A stretch of 64,000 nt of DNA from Acinetobacter colistiniresistens. GTDB lineage: Bacteria > Pseudomonadota > Gammaproteobacteria > Pseudomonadales > Moraxellaceae. Both the position numbers and the translations under genes were made by a program. Of the stretch, positions 48,715 to 57,785 are shown piece after piece (within the stretch, counting starts at the first letter, position 1; every line of letters begins with the position of its first letter). The DNA lies in assembly GCF_000413935.1 (NCBI RefSeq), contig NZ_KE340381.1, positions 199,209-263,208 on the forward strand. Direction: 5' to 3'. Under the pieces are notes generated by a model that had not been told where the DNA came from, searched no databases, and was given only the letters and a program-made list of their open reading frames with translations.

Positions 48715-50069
48715 TGTCTTCTGTAGTCGTTGCAAAAGATCCTAACCTTAAATTTCTCAATACTAGTAGGCGAATAGACCAAAACAATGATTGCCCACTT
48801 CCCATGATTTTAAAGAAAGGTGGTAAGTTTGATTGGAATGCTAATTCATTTATTACTCATTATGGCGGTGGTTCACAAACATATAATATTCGCCCATTAG
48901 CAAAAACCGTTCAAAAAAAAGCATATAGTTTAAATTTGTTCTGTGATTTCCTTGAAGATAATTCTATAAATCTGAGCGAGATTAATGATAGCACTCTTTA
49001 TCAATATATTAAGGAGTCAAAAGATAGGAATATTAAAGACGGTACTATTATTCAACATGGAAGGACTGCAATTGAGTATATAGATTATCTCAGTAAAATG
49101 TATCCAGAATGGAAACTAGGCACTACAGGGAAAGATCCAGATAAAATATTCAGCGTGCATTATGAAAAACTTAAATTCAAGAAAGGAAGTATAACAGGTG
49201 AATATTTTTATCATGAATCACTTGTTGGACTAATTAACATTGCCTCTGAAGTTGAATACGTGCATGATCACGAGTTAGTTATGTGGCTAGATGCCATCAA
49301 CTGCACAACCAACCATCCAAGAATAAATACATTCCTCATAAGCAGGTGGGAAGCCTTAACCACATTACTAGATGTTACAGGCTCTAGAATAAGTGAAGCT
49401 CACGAGATAACCCGAACTATGATAAAAGAGGCAGCGGATTCATTACTCATCAGTGACAAGCAGCCAATAATCCGAAATATTCCCATAAGGAAAGGAAAAT
49501 ACAAAGGTAAAACTCGATCAGTGAGGACTACCCATGAGGATATTCAAGTTATTCTTTTATACGTGCATGTAATTGAAGATATGTTTCCTGATATGGAGCA
49601 TGATGCTCTTTTTGTCGATTCAGTCACAGGAAAACCATTGAAATCTACTTATTTAAAAAATTATGCAAAAAAGGTTATTAACGGTAGTAAGTATTGTGAG
49701 GCTCTGAGGCACCTAACCAATCATTCTTTTCGCCATAGATTTATTACCCTTAATATAGCTAAAGCAATTAAGAAAATATCAGCACAAGGTAGCTTTTCAA
49801 GTATTCTGAGTGTTGCTTCAAATGCATGCCGTAAAGTTACCATGCACGCAAACAATGAATCTTTATCACATTATGTGCATCTAGCCACTGAATATAATGA
49901 AAAAAACGATCAAGCAGATATAGATATGAGCAATGTTTCTCCTCAAATTAGAATTCGTGTAAAGAAAATGATCTCAATTGCAAATTTGTTCCGCTTAAAG
50001 GAAATAAACGAAGCTGAAGCTTTAGATTCTCTTCTTTCAACGATAGATGGATTTAAGAAGTTCACATAA
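48714..50069 (+). CDS. Tyrosine recombinase (TnpA-like), about 451 residues
   Basis: A second complete tyrosine recombinase. Catalytic residues: Arg225 in VTGSRISEAHE, a beta-hairpin Lys in RKGKYKGKTRSV, His337-x2-Arg340 in TNHSFRHRF, His378 in TMHANNESL and nucleophile Tyr387 in SHYVHLATEY. Residues 50-135 form the core-binding domain (TVQKKAYSLNLFCDFLEDN). It is translationally coupled to the coiled-coil gene. Together with the 662-residue recombinase it probably carries out strand exchange at the 5-bp core. Confidence 0.88.
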   Translation: MSSVVVAKDPNLKFLNTSRRIDQNNDCPLPMILKKGGKFDWNANSFITHYGGGSQTYNIRPLAKTVQKKAYSLNLFCDFLEDNSINLSEINDSTLYQYIKESKDRNIKDGTIIQHGRTAIEYIDYLSKMYPEWKLGTTGKDPDKIFSVHYEKLKFKKGSITGEYFYHESLVGLINIASEVEYVHDHELVMWLDAINCTTNHPRINTFLISRWEALTTLLDVTGSRISEAHEITRTMIKEAADSLLISDKQPIIRNIPIRKGKYKGKTRSVRTTHEDIQVILLYVHVIEDMFPDMEHDALFVDSVTGKPLKSTYLKNYAKKVINGSKYCEALRHLTNHSFRHRFITLNIAKAIKKISAQGSFSSILSVASNACRKVTMHANNESLSHYVHLATEYNEKNDQADIDMSNVSPQIRIRVKKMISIANLFRLKEINEAEALDSLLSTIDGFKKFT

Positions 50070-50504
50070 AACCAATCAGCCTTTGTTCTTCAGCTCAGAT
50101 ATGCGAGCGGGAAACGTCCAAAGCTTCTGAAGCCTCTTTTTGTGACCATCATTTTTGATCGATTACGTTTGAGATTATGATTGATAAGTCCATTTTCAAC
50201 GCTATTTTTGTTGCTACTCTTTCTTCATGTATAGAACGTCAACTATCTTAACCGGTCCGTTCAAGTTAATTGTCGCTCTATACATCATGAGTAGCATGAA
50301 ACGGACTGTCGTAGAACTTCAGCGTCATATAAACTCTCCAACTAAAATATAATTTTTTCAATAAGTTACTTACCTATAATTTGTTTTTGATGGCAATGCT
50401 ATCAGCAGATATTTACAATCAATGCCGAATCTAAATGTCACCTTGTTTGCATCTTTTTGATACGCAAGCTTACAGATAGAATTTTCAAAAGCTTTATCAT
50501 CAAT
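50070..50504. other. Gene-free gap between convergent operons of the island
   Basis: About 430 bases separating the recombinase and restriction operons. Apart from a 21-base imperfect inverted repeat at 50229-50283, no frame looks coding. It may be the scar joining two modules. Confidence 0.5.
50229..50283. repeat. 21-base imperfect inverted repeat
   Basis: The arms at 50229-50249 and 50263-50283 match at 17 of 21 positions, including the outer seven bases GTATAGA/TCTATAC, around a 13-base loop. Loop bases GTCCGTT can also pair with AACGGAC at 50300-50306. No T run follows, so it is not a standard terminator. Confidence 0.55.
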
Positions 50505-50702
50505 CTAACCTGTAGCTAAGTCAATTTCCACATGCTGAGCCCGTATCAGGCACCATTCATGATTTGAGTTTTTCACAAACGTATCCTGATTGTTTTGGAG
50601 AAACGAGTTCACTTGAGACTTTTCCAGTCTCAGCTCCTTGGCAATTTGACGTCCTTTCAATCCCAGTGAGTGGTTTAACAAATCTGAAATAGCTCTTAGC
50701 AA
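50505..50702 (-). CDS. Small HTH-like protein or truncated gene after hsdR
   Basis: A 65-residue product starting with TTG, preceded by an excellent GGAGGA site six bases away. The sequence LGLKGRQIAKELRLEKSQVNSFLQN reads as a helix-turn-helix, followed by a HEWCLI strand. Similar modules occur at the N-termini of larger proteins, so this may be the remaining front part of a longer gene cut off when modules joined. It lies 36 bases after hsdR. Confidence 0.5.
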   Translation of the reverse strand: MLRAISDLLNHSLGLKGRQIAKELRLEKSQVNSFLQNNQDTFVKNSNHEWCLIRAQHVEIDLATG

Positions 50703-50738
50703 ACCGCATCCTCCATTGATCTATTCCCTCAAGAGATT

Positions 50739-53700
50739 CTATATCTGCCCACCCACACCTTTGAATTTTTCAACAAAAGCGGCGATTTTCTGAAAAACCG
50801 TTTGCTTCTGGGTTCGGTACTGCGGATTCAAGGGGCTGAGTTTGGGCAGCGCTTCATTAAGAGCAGTGCCATTTTCAGAGGCGTACTCACGCTTGAGTGA
50901 TGACGCAATATAGCGTTTGGCAGCATCGATATTGAGCTTTTCAGAGGCAATAATGGCATCGGCTTCGCGCTTCTGCTCCACCTGGGCGAATTTGAAGAAA
51001 GCGCCGATAATGCTGGCTTTGTCATTGATCTCATCTAGGTTTGTCTGGTTAATAAAATCAACCACTAAGCTCTCTTTCGCTCTATTACCAAGGCTACCGC
51101 GGATCATACGACGAACTTCTTCAATCAAGCCTTCTTTGCTCTTGTTCTTTTTATTGTGATCAAAAATCAGTTCAAGAATGTAATCAAGGTTGATTTCTTG
51201 CGATTTAAGCAAATCAATTTCAAAGACCACATCGTCCCAGTCTACCGTTGACTTATCTTTGTCCTGACCTTCTTTATCGCGTCGCAACCAGTCACGGATA
51301 TCATTGTAAGTAGAGCGATAATCTTGGATAGCACGTTCGCTCGGCATATCGATAGTTTGCATTGCCTCGATGTCAGCATCGTCCAGATAGTACTTTGACT
51401 TGAACTCTTCAACAGCTTGTCCATCACTGGTATCTAAGCTTTGCAGCGCTTTTAATCCAGCAAACTCATCGTAGTTTTGTAAAATATTTTCTGCCTTTAG
51501 GTATTCACCAAACAGTTTGGCAAACTCTTTTTTATCTTGTTCTTTTTCAATATTTTCTGGGTTTGGAAAGCGTTCTTGCAGCTCTTTTACGATATCAACA
51601 AAACCTCGACGCATCTGGCCAGTAGCAATATCGTTAAAACCTTCCATGTATTCTTTGTAGCTCTTCTCCAACACCACGTTTTTGGTGTTTTTGTCACCAA
51701 ACAAGGTGATAGCATCAATGGTTGCCTGCTCTAAGTCCCGGAAGGTAACAATATTGCCAAAGGTCTTCGTTGCATCATAAATGCGGTTAGTTCGAGAAAA
51801 AGCCTGCATCAAACCGTGATAACGCAAATTTTTATCGACAAACAAGGTATTAAGCGTAGGCGCATCAAAGCCCGTTAAAAACATACCGACCACGATAAGC
51901 AGATCAACCTCTTGATTCTTCACTCGCTGGGCAAGGTCTCGGTAGTAGTTCTGAAAGCCATTACTGTCCACGCCATAGTTAGATTTAAACATGGCGTTGT
52001 AATCGTTAATCGCGGCGCTCAAAAACTCTTTCGCGCTGCTGTTCATAGCATTGACTTCAAAACTCTCATCTAAAATATCACCAATGGCGTCCTGCTCTTC
52101 ATTGGCTGCAAATGAGAAGATAGTCGCAATGCGCAGAGGTTTACTTGTGGGTCCATTCTCAGCCTCGGCCTGCAATGTTTTGAAGGTTTCATAGTACGCT
52201 TTCGCCGCATCAACACTACTTACCGCAAACATGGCGTTAAACCCTTTGGCACCAGAATAGGCTCGATGCGTTTTCTGGTTAAAATGGCTCATAATATACT
52301 GCGAGATTTCACGAATGCGCATCGGGTGTAAGAATGCTTTCTTGTTCTCTGCGGCACTGAGCTTCTTATCATCCTGCTCAGTCTCAATGCTCTTAAATTG
52401 CGGGCGCACATCGTTATAGTCCACTTTGAACTTAAGTACTTTCTCATCACGAATCGCATCAGTGATCACATAAGTGTGCAACTGCTGGCCAAACACGCTG
52501 CCCGTGGTTTCAGCTCCCAAAGCGTTTTCGGGGAAAATTGGCGTACCGGTAAAGCCAAACTGGTAGTACTTTTTGAATTTCTTCTTCAGGTTTTTCTGCG
52601 CTTCACCGAACTGGCTTCGATGACACTCATCAAAAATAAAGACAACTTGCTTGTTGTAGATAGCTAAATCGCTTTCGCTTTTGATTAAGTTGTTGAGCTT
52701 TTGGATAGTGGTAACGACAATCTTGTTATCGTCTTTATCTAGGTTACTCTTAAGCCCTGCGGTACTGTCTGAACCGTTCACACTATCAGGTGAGAACCGC
52801 TGATACTCTTTCATCGTCTGATAGTCGAGGTCTTTTCTGTCCACCACAAAGAAGACTTTATCGATACAGTCTAAATCGGTGGCCAAACGTGCCGCTTTAA
52901 AGCTGGTGAGTGTTTTGCCTGAACCCGTGGTGTGCCAAATGTATCCGCCGCTCTCGGTGTTGCTCCAATTCTTAGCGTTAAACGCGCTCTTAATCTTCCA
53001 TAAAATGCGCTCTGTAGCGGCAATCTGGTAGGGGCGCATTACCAGCAAAGTATTGCTGACGTCAAACACCGAGTAACGCAAGATCACTTCAAGTAGCGTC
53101 TCTTTCTGAAAAAAAGTGGCGGTAAAGTCTTTTAAATCCTTGATCAGCGTATTGTCTGACTTCGCCCAGTTCATCGTGAAGTCGAAGCTGTTTTTGTCTC
53201 GCTTAGTGGTATTGGCAAAGTAGCGCGTGTCGGTGCCATTAGAGATCACAAACAGCTGCAAGAACTTGTACAACGAGTTCTCTGCATTAAAACTTTCTTT
53301 GCTGTAGCGATGTATTTGGTTAAACGCCTCACGGATAGCCACACCACGCTTTTTCAGTTCAATTTGTACTAAAGGCAAACCATTGACCAAAATCGTCACA
53401 TCATAACGGTTGGCATGGCTTCCCGTTTGTTCAAACTGCTTAATGACCTGCACTTTGTTACGAGCAATGGTCTTCTTGTCGAATAGGTAGATATTTTCTA
53501 TATGGCCATCATCGAAGACAAAATCGAAGATATAGTCACTGTGCACCTTGCGGGTTTTGTCGAGAATATTGTCGCTGGGTGTGCTCAGGTATTGCTCGCA
53601 AAAGCGAGCCCACTCACCATCAGTAAACTGGACCTTATTGAGAGCTTGAAGCTGCTTGCGCACATTAGCCATCATGGCATCGGGTGTCGTCAGAGCAGGT

Positions 53701-53855
53701 AAATATTCATAGCCCTGGTTACTTAGGTCCTGAATCAGCTCACGTTCTAAATCACCTTCGCTCTGGTAACTTTCACTTATCTGCGTTTGCTTTGTGTATT
53801 TGTCTAAGACAATAAAATTATTTGATTCTGCAATCGGCTTTGTTGTGCTAGTCAT
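50739..53855 (-). CDS. hsdR: Type IC restriction endonuclease, HsdR subunit
   Basis: The motor-nuclease of a type I restriction system. From the ATG at 53855 it has 1038 residues, the size of EcoR124I HsdR. The nuclease site is Asp152 ... Glu166-x-Lys168 (DVTILVNG ... QIELKKRG). The helicase part shows Walker A TGSGKT near 310-315, Walker B DECH near 409-412, and later SF2 motifs ([23 protein letters not shown]). AAGGAG lies upstream of 53855; the longer frame to 53882 is rejected. The start overlaps the end of the PrrC-like gene by 8 bases. Confidence 0.95.
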   Translation of the reverse strand: MTSTTKPIAESNNFIVLDKYTKQTQISESYQSEGDLERELIQDLSNQGYEYLPALTTPDAMMANVRKQLQALNKVQFTDGEWARFCEQYLSTPSDNILDKTRKVHSDYIFDFVFDDGHIENIYLFDKKTIARNKVQVIKQFEQTGSHANRYDVTILVNGLPLVQIELKKRGVAIREAFNQIHRYSKESFNAENSLYKFLQLFVISNGTDTRYFANTTKRDKNSFDFTMNWAKSDNTLIKDLKDFTATFFQKETLLEVILRYSVFDVSNTLLVMRPYQIAATERILWKIKSAFNAKNWSNTESGGYIWHTTGSGKTLTSFKAARLATDLDCIDKVFFVVDRKDLDYQTMKEYQRFSPDSVNGSDSTAGLKSNLDKDDNKIVVTTIQKLNNLIKSESDLAIYNKQVVFIFDECHRSQFGEAQKNLKKKFKKYYQFGFTGTPIFPENALGAETTGSVFGQQLHTYVITDAIRDEKVLKFKVDYNDVRPQFKSIETEQDDKKLSAAENKKAFLHPMRIREISQYIMSHFNQKTHRAYSGAKGFNAMFAVSSVDAAKAYYETFKTLQAEAENGPTSKPLRIATIFSFAANEEQDAIGDILDESFEVNAMNSSAKEFLSAAINDYNAMFKSNYGVDSNGFQNYYRDLAQRVKNQEVDLLIVVGMFLTGFDAPTLNTLFVDKNLRYHGLMQAFSRTNRIYDATKTFGNIVTFRDLEQATIDAITLFGDKNTKNVVLEKSYKEYMEGFNDIATGQMRRGFVDIVKELQERFPNPENIEKEQDKKEFAKLFGEYLKAENILQNYDEFAGLKALQSLDTSDGQAVEEFKSKYYLDDADIEAMQTIDMPSERAIQDYRSTYNDIRDWLRRDKEGQDKDKSTVDWDDVVFEIDLLKSQEINLDYILELIFDHNKKNKSKEGLIEEVRRMIRGSLGNRAKESLVVDFINQTNLDEINDKASIIGAFFKFAQVEQKREADAIIASEKLNIDAAKRYIASSLKREYASENGTALNEALPKLSPLNPQYRTQKQTVFQKIAAFVEKFKGVGGQI

Positions 53856-54978
53856 TCTGTGCTCCTTGCAGTTTAAAACCATAGTTATTTAATAGATGTT
53901 CAAGTAGAAACTTAACAATCTGCTTCTCAGGTTCGGTAGGTTCTGCAACTTCTTCGTTTGATAATGAACGATGACTATAAAAGTGCATCACTCGTTTGGC
54001 GTATAGCTCGCGGCTCTCTGGTAATAGCGCTGTCCAGTCTGCGTACCCCAAAAATGCTGCGACTTTCTCATAAAGGTTGCGCAGTAAATTGAAGTGAAAA
54101 CGCTGTATTTCATTGTTCGTGATAGCTTGTTCAATCAATTGCTTGATATACAAGTGATAAGAAAAACTGGTATTCGCGCCACCTTTTTTTTCTTTTAAAT
54201 CAAAGGTTCCGTCTTCAAAACGTTGCAACAAGTAACAGATTTTCGCATTAAGCTCATTGTGCAACACATTGTAAAATAACGGATTATGTGTCGATATGAT
54301 AAATTTAAGCTTCTCAGATTTGCTTAACTTGATTAGTTCCGCCAAATTAACTGCAAGTTCAATTAAATGGTTTTCATCTAATGAGCTGACGGGGTCATCA
54401 ATGAACACATATTCTAGCTGATTGAAGCTCTCATCATCCTCTTCATCAGGATTATTCATGACTCTAACAACTTGCTCTAGAAGCCCATGAAAAATACTCC
54501 AGACAAAATTACTTTCTTCGCCCTTAGATATTTTTACATGCTGTGCTCTTTCCGCATTTCCTCGCTCAAATGAAAACGTTACTTGAGTAAAGTCTTCATT
54601 AAAATGAGGCGTCAACTTCTCGTTGCTATAACGCTGAAACAACCTGGTGATATTAGGCTCTTGACCTTGTACTTTTAATATCCAATCGGTAAACGTATTG
54701 GGTTGGATTTTTAGCTTCGGCTGGGCATCTGCATCTAAATCGTTATCCCAGTAAAACAAGTCTTCCGTAAACGCGTTGTAATACAAAATCTTGTGGCGCG
54801 ACAGTGGTGCTTGCTCTGCATCAATAAGCGCATCTTGTCCATCTTCCTTTGGCGCGATGATCTCTTTAAATTCACGCGACAAACGTGTTTTACCTGTACC
54901 ATTAAAGGCATAGATTAACTGCACTTTTTTGTCGGATGCTTGCAACAACTCTGCTATTTCCGTTAGCGTTTTACTCAT
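53848..54978 (-). CDS. PrrC-like anticodon nuclease candidate (ABC ATPase + nuclease triad)
   Basis: A 376-residue protein between hsdS and hsdR, the same place and nearly the same size as prrC in the Ecoprr locus. The ATPase part has Walker A NGTGKT (26-31), signature ISKGEESNF, Walker [12 protein letters not shown] and the switch His in IISTHNPLF. The C-terminal part has Arg300-x3-Glu304 (LLRNLYEKV) and His336 (HFYSHRS). The spacing (0, +4, +36) equals the Arg320-Glu324-His356 triad of PrrC. In PrrC the nuclease is silenced by the intact EcoprrI complex and, when a phage inhibits it, cleaves tRNA-Lys. The same job is inferred here; the tRNA target is unknown. Confidence 0.75.
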   Translation of the reverse strand: MSKTLTEIAELLQASDKKVQLIYAFNGTGKTRLSREFKEIIAPKEDGQDALIDAEQAPLSRHKILYYNAFTEDLFYWDNDLDADAQPKLKIQPNTFTDWILKVQGQEPNITRLFQRYSNEKLTPHFNEDFTQVTFSFERGNAERAQHVKISKGEESNFVWSIFHGLLEQVVRVMNNPDEEDDESFNQLEYVFIDDPVSSLDENHLIELAVNLAELIKLSKSEKLKFIISTHNPLFYNVLHNELNAKICYLLQRFEDGTFDLKEKKGGANTSFSYHLYIKQLIEQAITNNEIQRFHFNLLRNLYEKVAAFLGYADWTALLPESRELYAKRVMHFYSHRSLSNEEVAEPTEPEKQIVKFLLEHLLNNYGFKLQGAQND

Positions 54979-56144
54979 TAAGCTGCCTCATCTGATTTCG
55001 GAAAGCTTAATAACAGCTCACGATAATACTCGTATTGCTTTTGGCGTAACTCGATTTCGCGGGGGAGACCTTCTTGCAGCGAAGTGGTTAACGTGTCGAA
55101 TTTGTTCAAAATTTTGGCTATCTTCTTTTGCACAGAAATAGGAGGAACGTTAATAGCCAAATTAGCTAAATTTCCTACGGCAAGACCGGGTTGCGCAGAT
55201 TGTGACTTGTATTGGTTTAAATTCATAAAAGTAAGCATATGAAAAACCCAATCGATATCTATCTCTTCCTTCGGCGTACAAACAACTGCGTGTTCCGTAG
55301 CATAAAATTTTCCTGTAGCCCGCTTTACATTTCCACATAAAGCGCCTTGCCTACCAATTAGCGCATAATCGCCATCATGGCTGTGTGCTTGAACAAAACC
55401 GCGTGAGCCATTTCCACCGAAGCAAATGTATTTATGCTCTGTGTTTTTAATTGCAGAGATGTCTTTTGCTTTAATATGCCTACCAGCTCGCATATCAAGA
55501 ACTTCACCTAAAGTAGCTGTTTTACTAGAAGGAAGTTCTGAGGCAAGTAACTTTTCGCGGTAGTAGTTGTATTGTTTTTTGCGTAGGTTAAGCTCGGCGG
55601 TCAGCTCGGCGGTCATGGCGGTAAATGCATCCAGAATGCGTACAATTTCAGCTTGTACTGCCAGCGATTTTTCTGGGTTATCTGGGCATGGGATGGGAAC
55701 TAACCGGCTTTCTATAGCTCCTTTGCTCACGTGCATCATTGTAGAACCAGTTGCATGCTCACCTTGGAGTGCTTTTGTATCCCATTCAAGCAAATAGAAA
55801 AGGAATTTCTTCAAAACCTGGTTAACATTAGGGATAACCTTCCAAATATGGTAGTGATAGATGACCTTTCCACCTTCCCAAATTCGCGGTCCAAATGAAG
55901 CCGACCATGCATATAAGAGATCGCCATTATCGCAATATTTATCTTCATCTAGCTCTAAGTCTGAGTAATACCAATTTTCATTAGTAAAGAAGTTCCCTAC
56001 CCTCAAGACAGGATACTTACCTTGCTCTAATAATTCCGGCTTTTTATATGCTCTGCCATTGATAAATCGCGCTACTTCTCCCAATGGCTTCCACTCAACC
56101 TCTACACCATCCAATAGCTTTTCTATATAGCTTATATTGCTCAT
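54978..56144 (-). CDS. hsdS: Type IC specificity subunit HsdS
   Basis: A 388-residue DNA-recognition subunit. TRD1 occupies about 15-165 and TRD2 about 215-335. The central conserved region contains [15 protein letters not shown], then a double TAEL repeat and [15 protein letters not shown]. The distal copy is [14 protein letters not shown] and [14 protein letters not shown]. The TAEL repeats match those of EcoR124I, in which two units set a 6-bp spacer and three units set 7 bp. The start overlaps the hsdM stop by 4 bases. The recognition sequence cannot be read from the TRDs. Confidence 0.94.
   Translation of the reverse strand: MSNISYIEKLLDGVEVEWKPLGEVARFINGRAYKKPELLEQGKYPVLRVGNFFTNENWYYSDLELDEDKYCDNGDLLYAWSASFGPRIWEGGKVIYHYHIWKVIPNVNQVLKKFLFYLLEWDTKALQGEHATGSTMMHVSKGAIESRLVPIPCPDNPEKSLAVQAEIVRILDAFTAMTAELTAELNLRKKQYNYYREKLLASELPSSKTATLGEVLDMRAGRHIKAKDISAIKNTEHKYICFGGNGSRGFVQAHSHDGDYALIGRQGALCGNVKRATGKFYATEHAVVCTPKEEIDIDWVFHMLTFMNLNQYKSQSAQPGLAVGNLANLAINVPPISVQKKIAKILNKFDTLTTSLQEGLPREIELRQKQYEYYRELLLSFPKSDEAA
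55591..55614. repeat. Perfect 12-bp tandem repeat inside hsdS (TAEL spacer)
   Basis: AGCTCGGCGGTC occurs twice in tandem on the plus strand, encoding the two TAEL units in the central helix of HsdS. Gain or loss of one 12-bp unit keeps the frame and should change the target spacer by one base pair. Confidence 0.9.
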
Positions 56145-57700
56145 GCTTCAAGCTCCTCACCTTCAATTTCTGCCACAATGGCATCAATATCACTGCGAAG
56201 CGCATCAATTTTAGCAACGGTGGTTTTAAGTTCGGCATTTAGCTCTGCAATATCTACCACCTCACGGTTGTCTTTTGCGTCTACATAACTGCTCACTGAA
56301 AGGTTGTAGCTGTTGCCTGCGATAACATCCAAATCAACGGATTTGGCAAAGTGATCCACGTTCTCTTTGCTGGCAAACACCTTCATGATGTTTTCGATGT
56401 GCTGCTCAGTCAGCACGTTGTTGTTGGTTTCTTTTTTAAACAAACCGCTGGCATCAATAAACTGGGTGGTGGTGTCAGTTTTGTGTTTCGACAGCACCAA
56501 AATATTCACCGCAATGGTGGTGCCAAAGAACAGGTTAGGTGCGAGTGAAATCACGGTTTCAACATAGTTGTTATCAACCAAGTACTGACGAATTTTTTGC
56601 TCAGCACCACCACGGTAAAAAATACCTGGGAAGCAAACAATGGCTGCGCGACCTTTGCTTGATAGGTAACTTAGCGCATGCAGCACAAAGGCAAAGTCCG
56701 CTTTTGATTTGGGTGCAAGCACACCTGCGGGCGCAAAACGGTCGTCGTTGATTAGGGTTGGGTCGTCGCTACCAATCCATTTCACTGAATAAGGCGGGTT
56801 AGACACAATGGCATCAAAGGGTTTGTCATCCAAAAAGTGCGGTTCGGTTAAGGTATCACCCAACTGAATATTAAACTTGTCGTAGTTAATGTTATGCAAA
56901 AACATGTTCATACGCGCCAAGTTGTAGGTAGTGTGGTTGAGCTCTTGGCCAAAAAAGCCATCTTCAATGATATGCGCATCGAAGTGCTTTTTAGCTTGTA
57001 ACAGCAACGAGCCCGAACCCGCCGCAGGGTCATAGATTTTATTGACACTGGTTTGGCCGTGCATGGCCAACTGCGCGATCAATTTTGAAACGTGCTGAGG
57101 GGTGAAAAATTCACCACCTGATTTACCCGCATTGGCGGCATAGTTTGAAATCAGGAACTCGTAGGCATCACCGAATAAATCAATTTGGTTGTCTTCAAAA
57201 TTACCGAAGGTTAAACCTGCCACGCCTTTTAACACGGCTGCCAAGCGTTTGTTTTTTGCCTCTACCGTATTACCCAGACGATTACTGGTCGTATCAAAAT
57301 CCGCAAACAAGCCTTTGATGTCTTTTTCTGAATCGTAGCCATTGGCTGAGTTTTCGATTGCAGCAAAAATAGCGGCCAAATCCGTATTTAAATTTTCGTT
57401 TTTGTGTGCATTAGCCGCCACATTGCTAAACAACTGGCTAGGGTAAAGAAAATAGCCCTTGGTTTTAATGGCATCTTCTTTAGCAAACTTGATGTTTTCA
57501 TCATCGTCAGACATGGCCGCATAATTAACGCTCTCATCACCGCCAGTGATGTAGTTGACAAAGTTTTCACTGATAAAACGGTAGAACAGCGTACCCAGTA
57601 CATATTGTTTAAAATCCCAGCCATCCACTGAGCCTCGAACATCGTTGGCAATCGCCCATATTTGGCGTTGAAGTTCGGCACGTTGTTGTAAACTTGTCAT
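56141..57700 (-). CDS. hsdM: Type IC DNA methyltransferase, HsdM subunit
   Basis: An N6-adenine methyltransferase of 519 residues, close to EcoR124I HsdM. An N-terminal helical domain ([20 protein letters not shown]) precedes the SAM motif DPAAGSG (224-230) and the catalytic NPPY (301-304). The C-terminal helix pairs with HsdS. It is the first gene of hsdM-hsdS-prrC-like-hsdR, all overlapping. It follows the replacement ligase by 85 bases, so it may have its own promoter or be read through from ligA. Confidence 0.96.
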   Translation of the reverse strand: MTSLQQRAELQRQIWAIANDVRGSVDGWDFKQYVLGTLFYRFISENFVNYITGGDESVNYAAMSDDDENIKFAKEDAIKTKGYFLYPSQLFSNVAANAHKNENLNTDLAAIFAAIENSANGYDSEKDIKGLFADFDTTSNRLGNTVEAKNKRLAAVLKGVAGLTFGNFEDNQIDLFGDAYEFLISNYAANAGKSGGEFFTPQHVSKLIAQLAMHGQTSVNKIYDPAAGSGSLLLQAKKHFDAHIIEDGFFGQELNHTTYNLARMNMFLHNINYDKFNIQLGDTLTEPHFLDDKPFDAIVSNPPYSVKWIGSDDPTLINDDRFAPAGVLAPKSKADFAFVLHALSYLSSKGRAAIVCFPGIFYRGGAEQKIRQYLVDNNYVETVISLAPNLFFGTTIAVNILVLSKHKTDTTTQFIDASGLFKKETNNNVLTEQHIENIMKVFASKENVDHFAKSVDLDVIAGNSYNLSVSSYVDAKDNREVVDIAELNAELKTTVAKIDALRSDIDAIVAEIEGEELEA

Positions 57701-57785
57701 TTGTTAATTCCTGCTTTTAATTCGTTTATTGGTTGTCCACCAGCGTATGCCTATTCGCGACTGGCTTTTAGCAATGAGCCGCTTT

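Noticed and set aside
50501-50520. Integron attC-like site (ATCTAAC match to RYYYAAC)
   Set aside because: No matching partner box with proper spacing or paired L boxes was found; one 7-mer match is expected by chance.
53856-53882. Longer hsdR start at 53882
   Set aside because: It lies inside the PrrC-like gene with no ribosome site; ATG 53855 has AAGGAG and gives the family length of 1038 residues.
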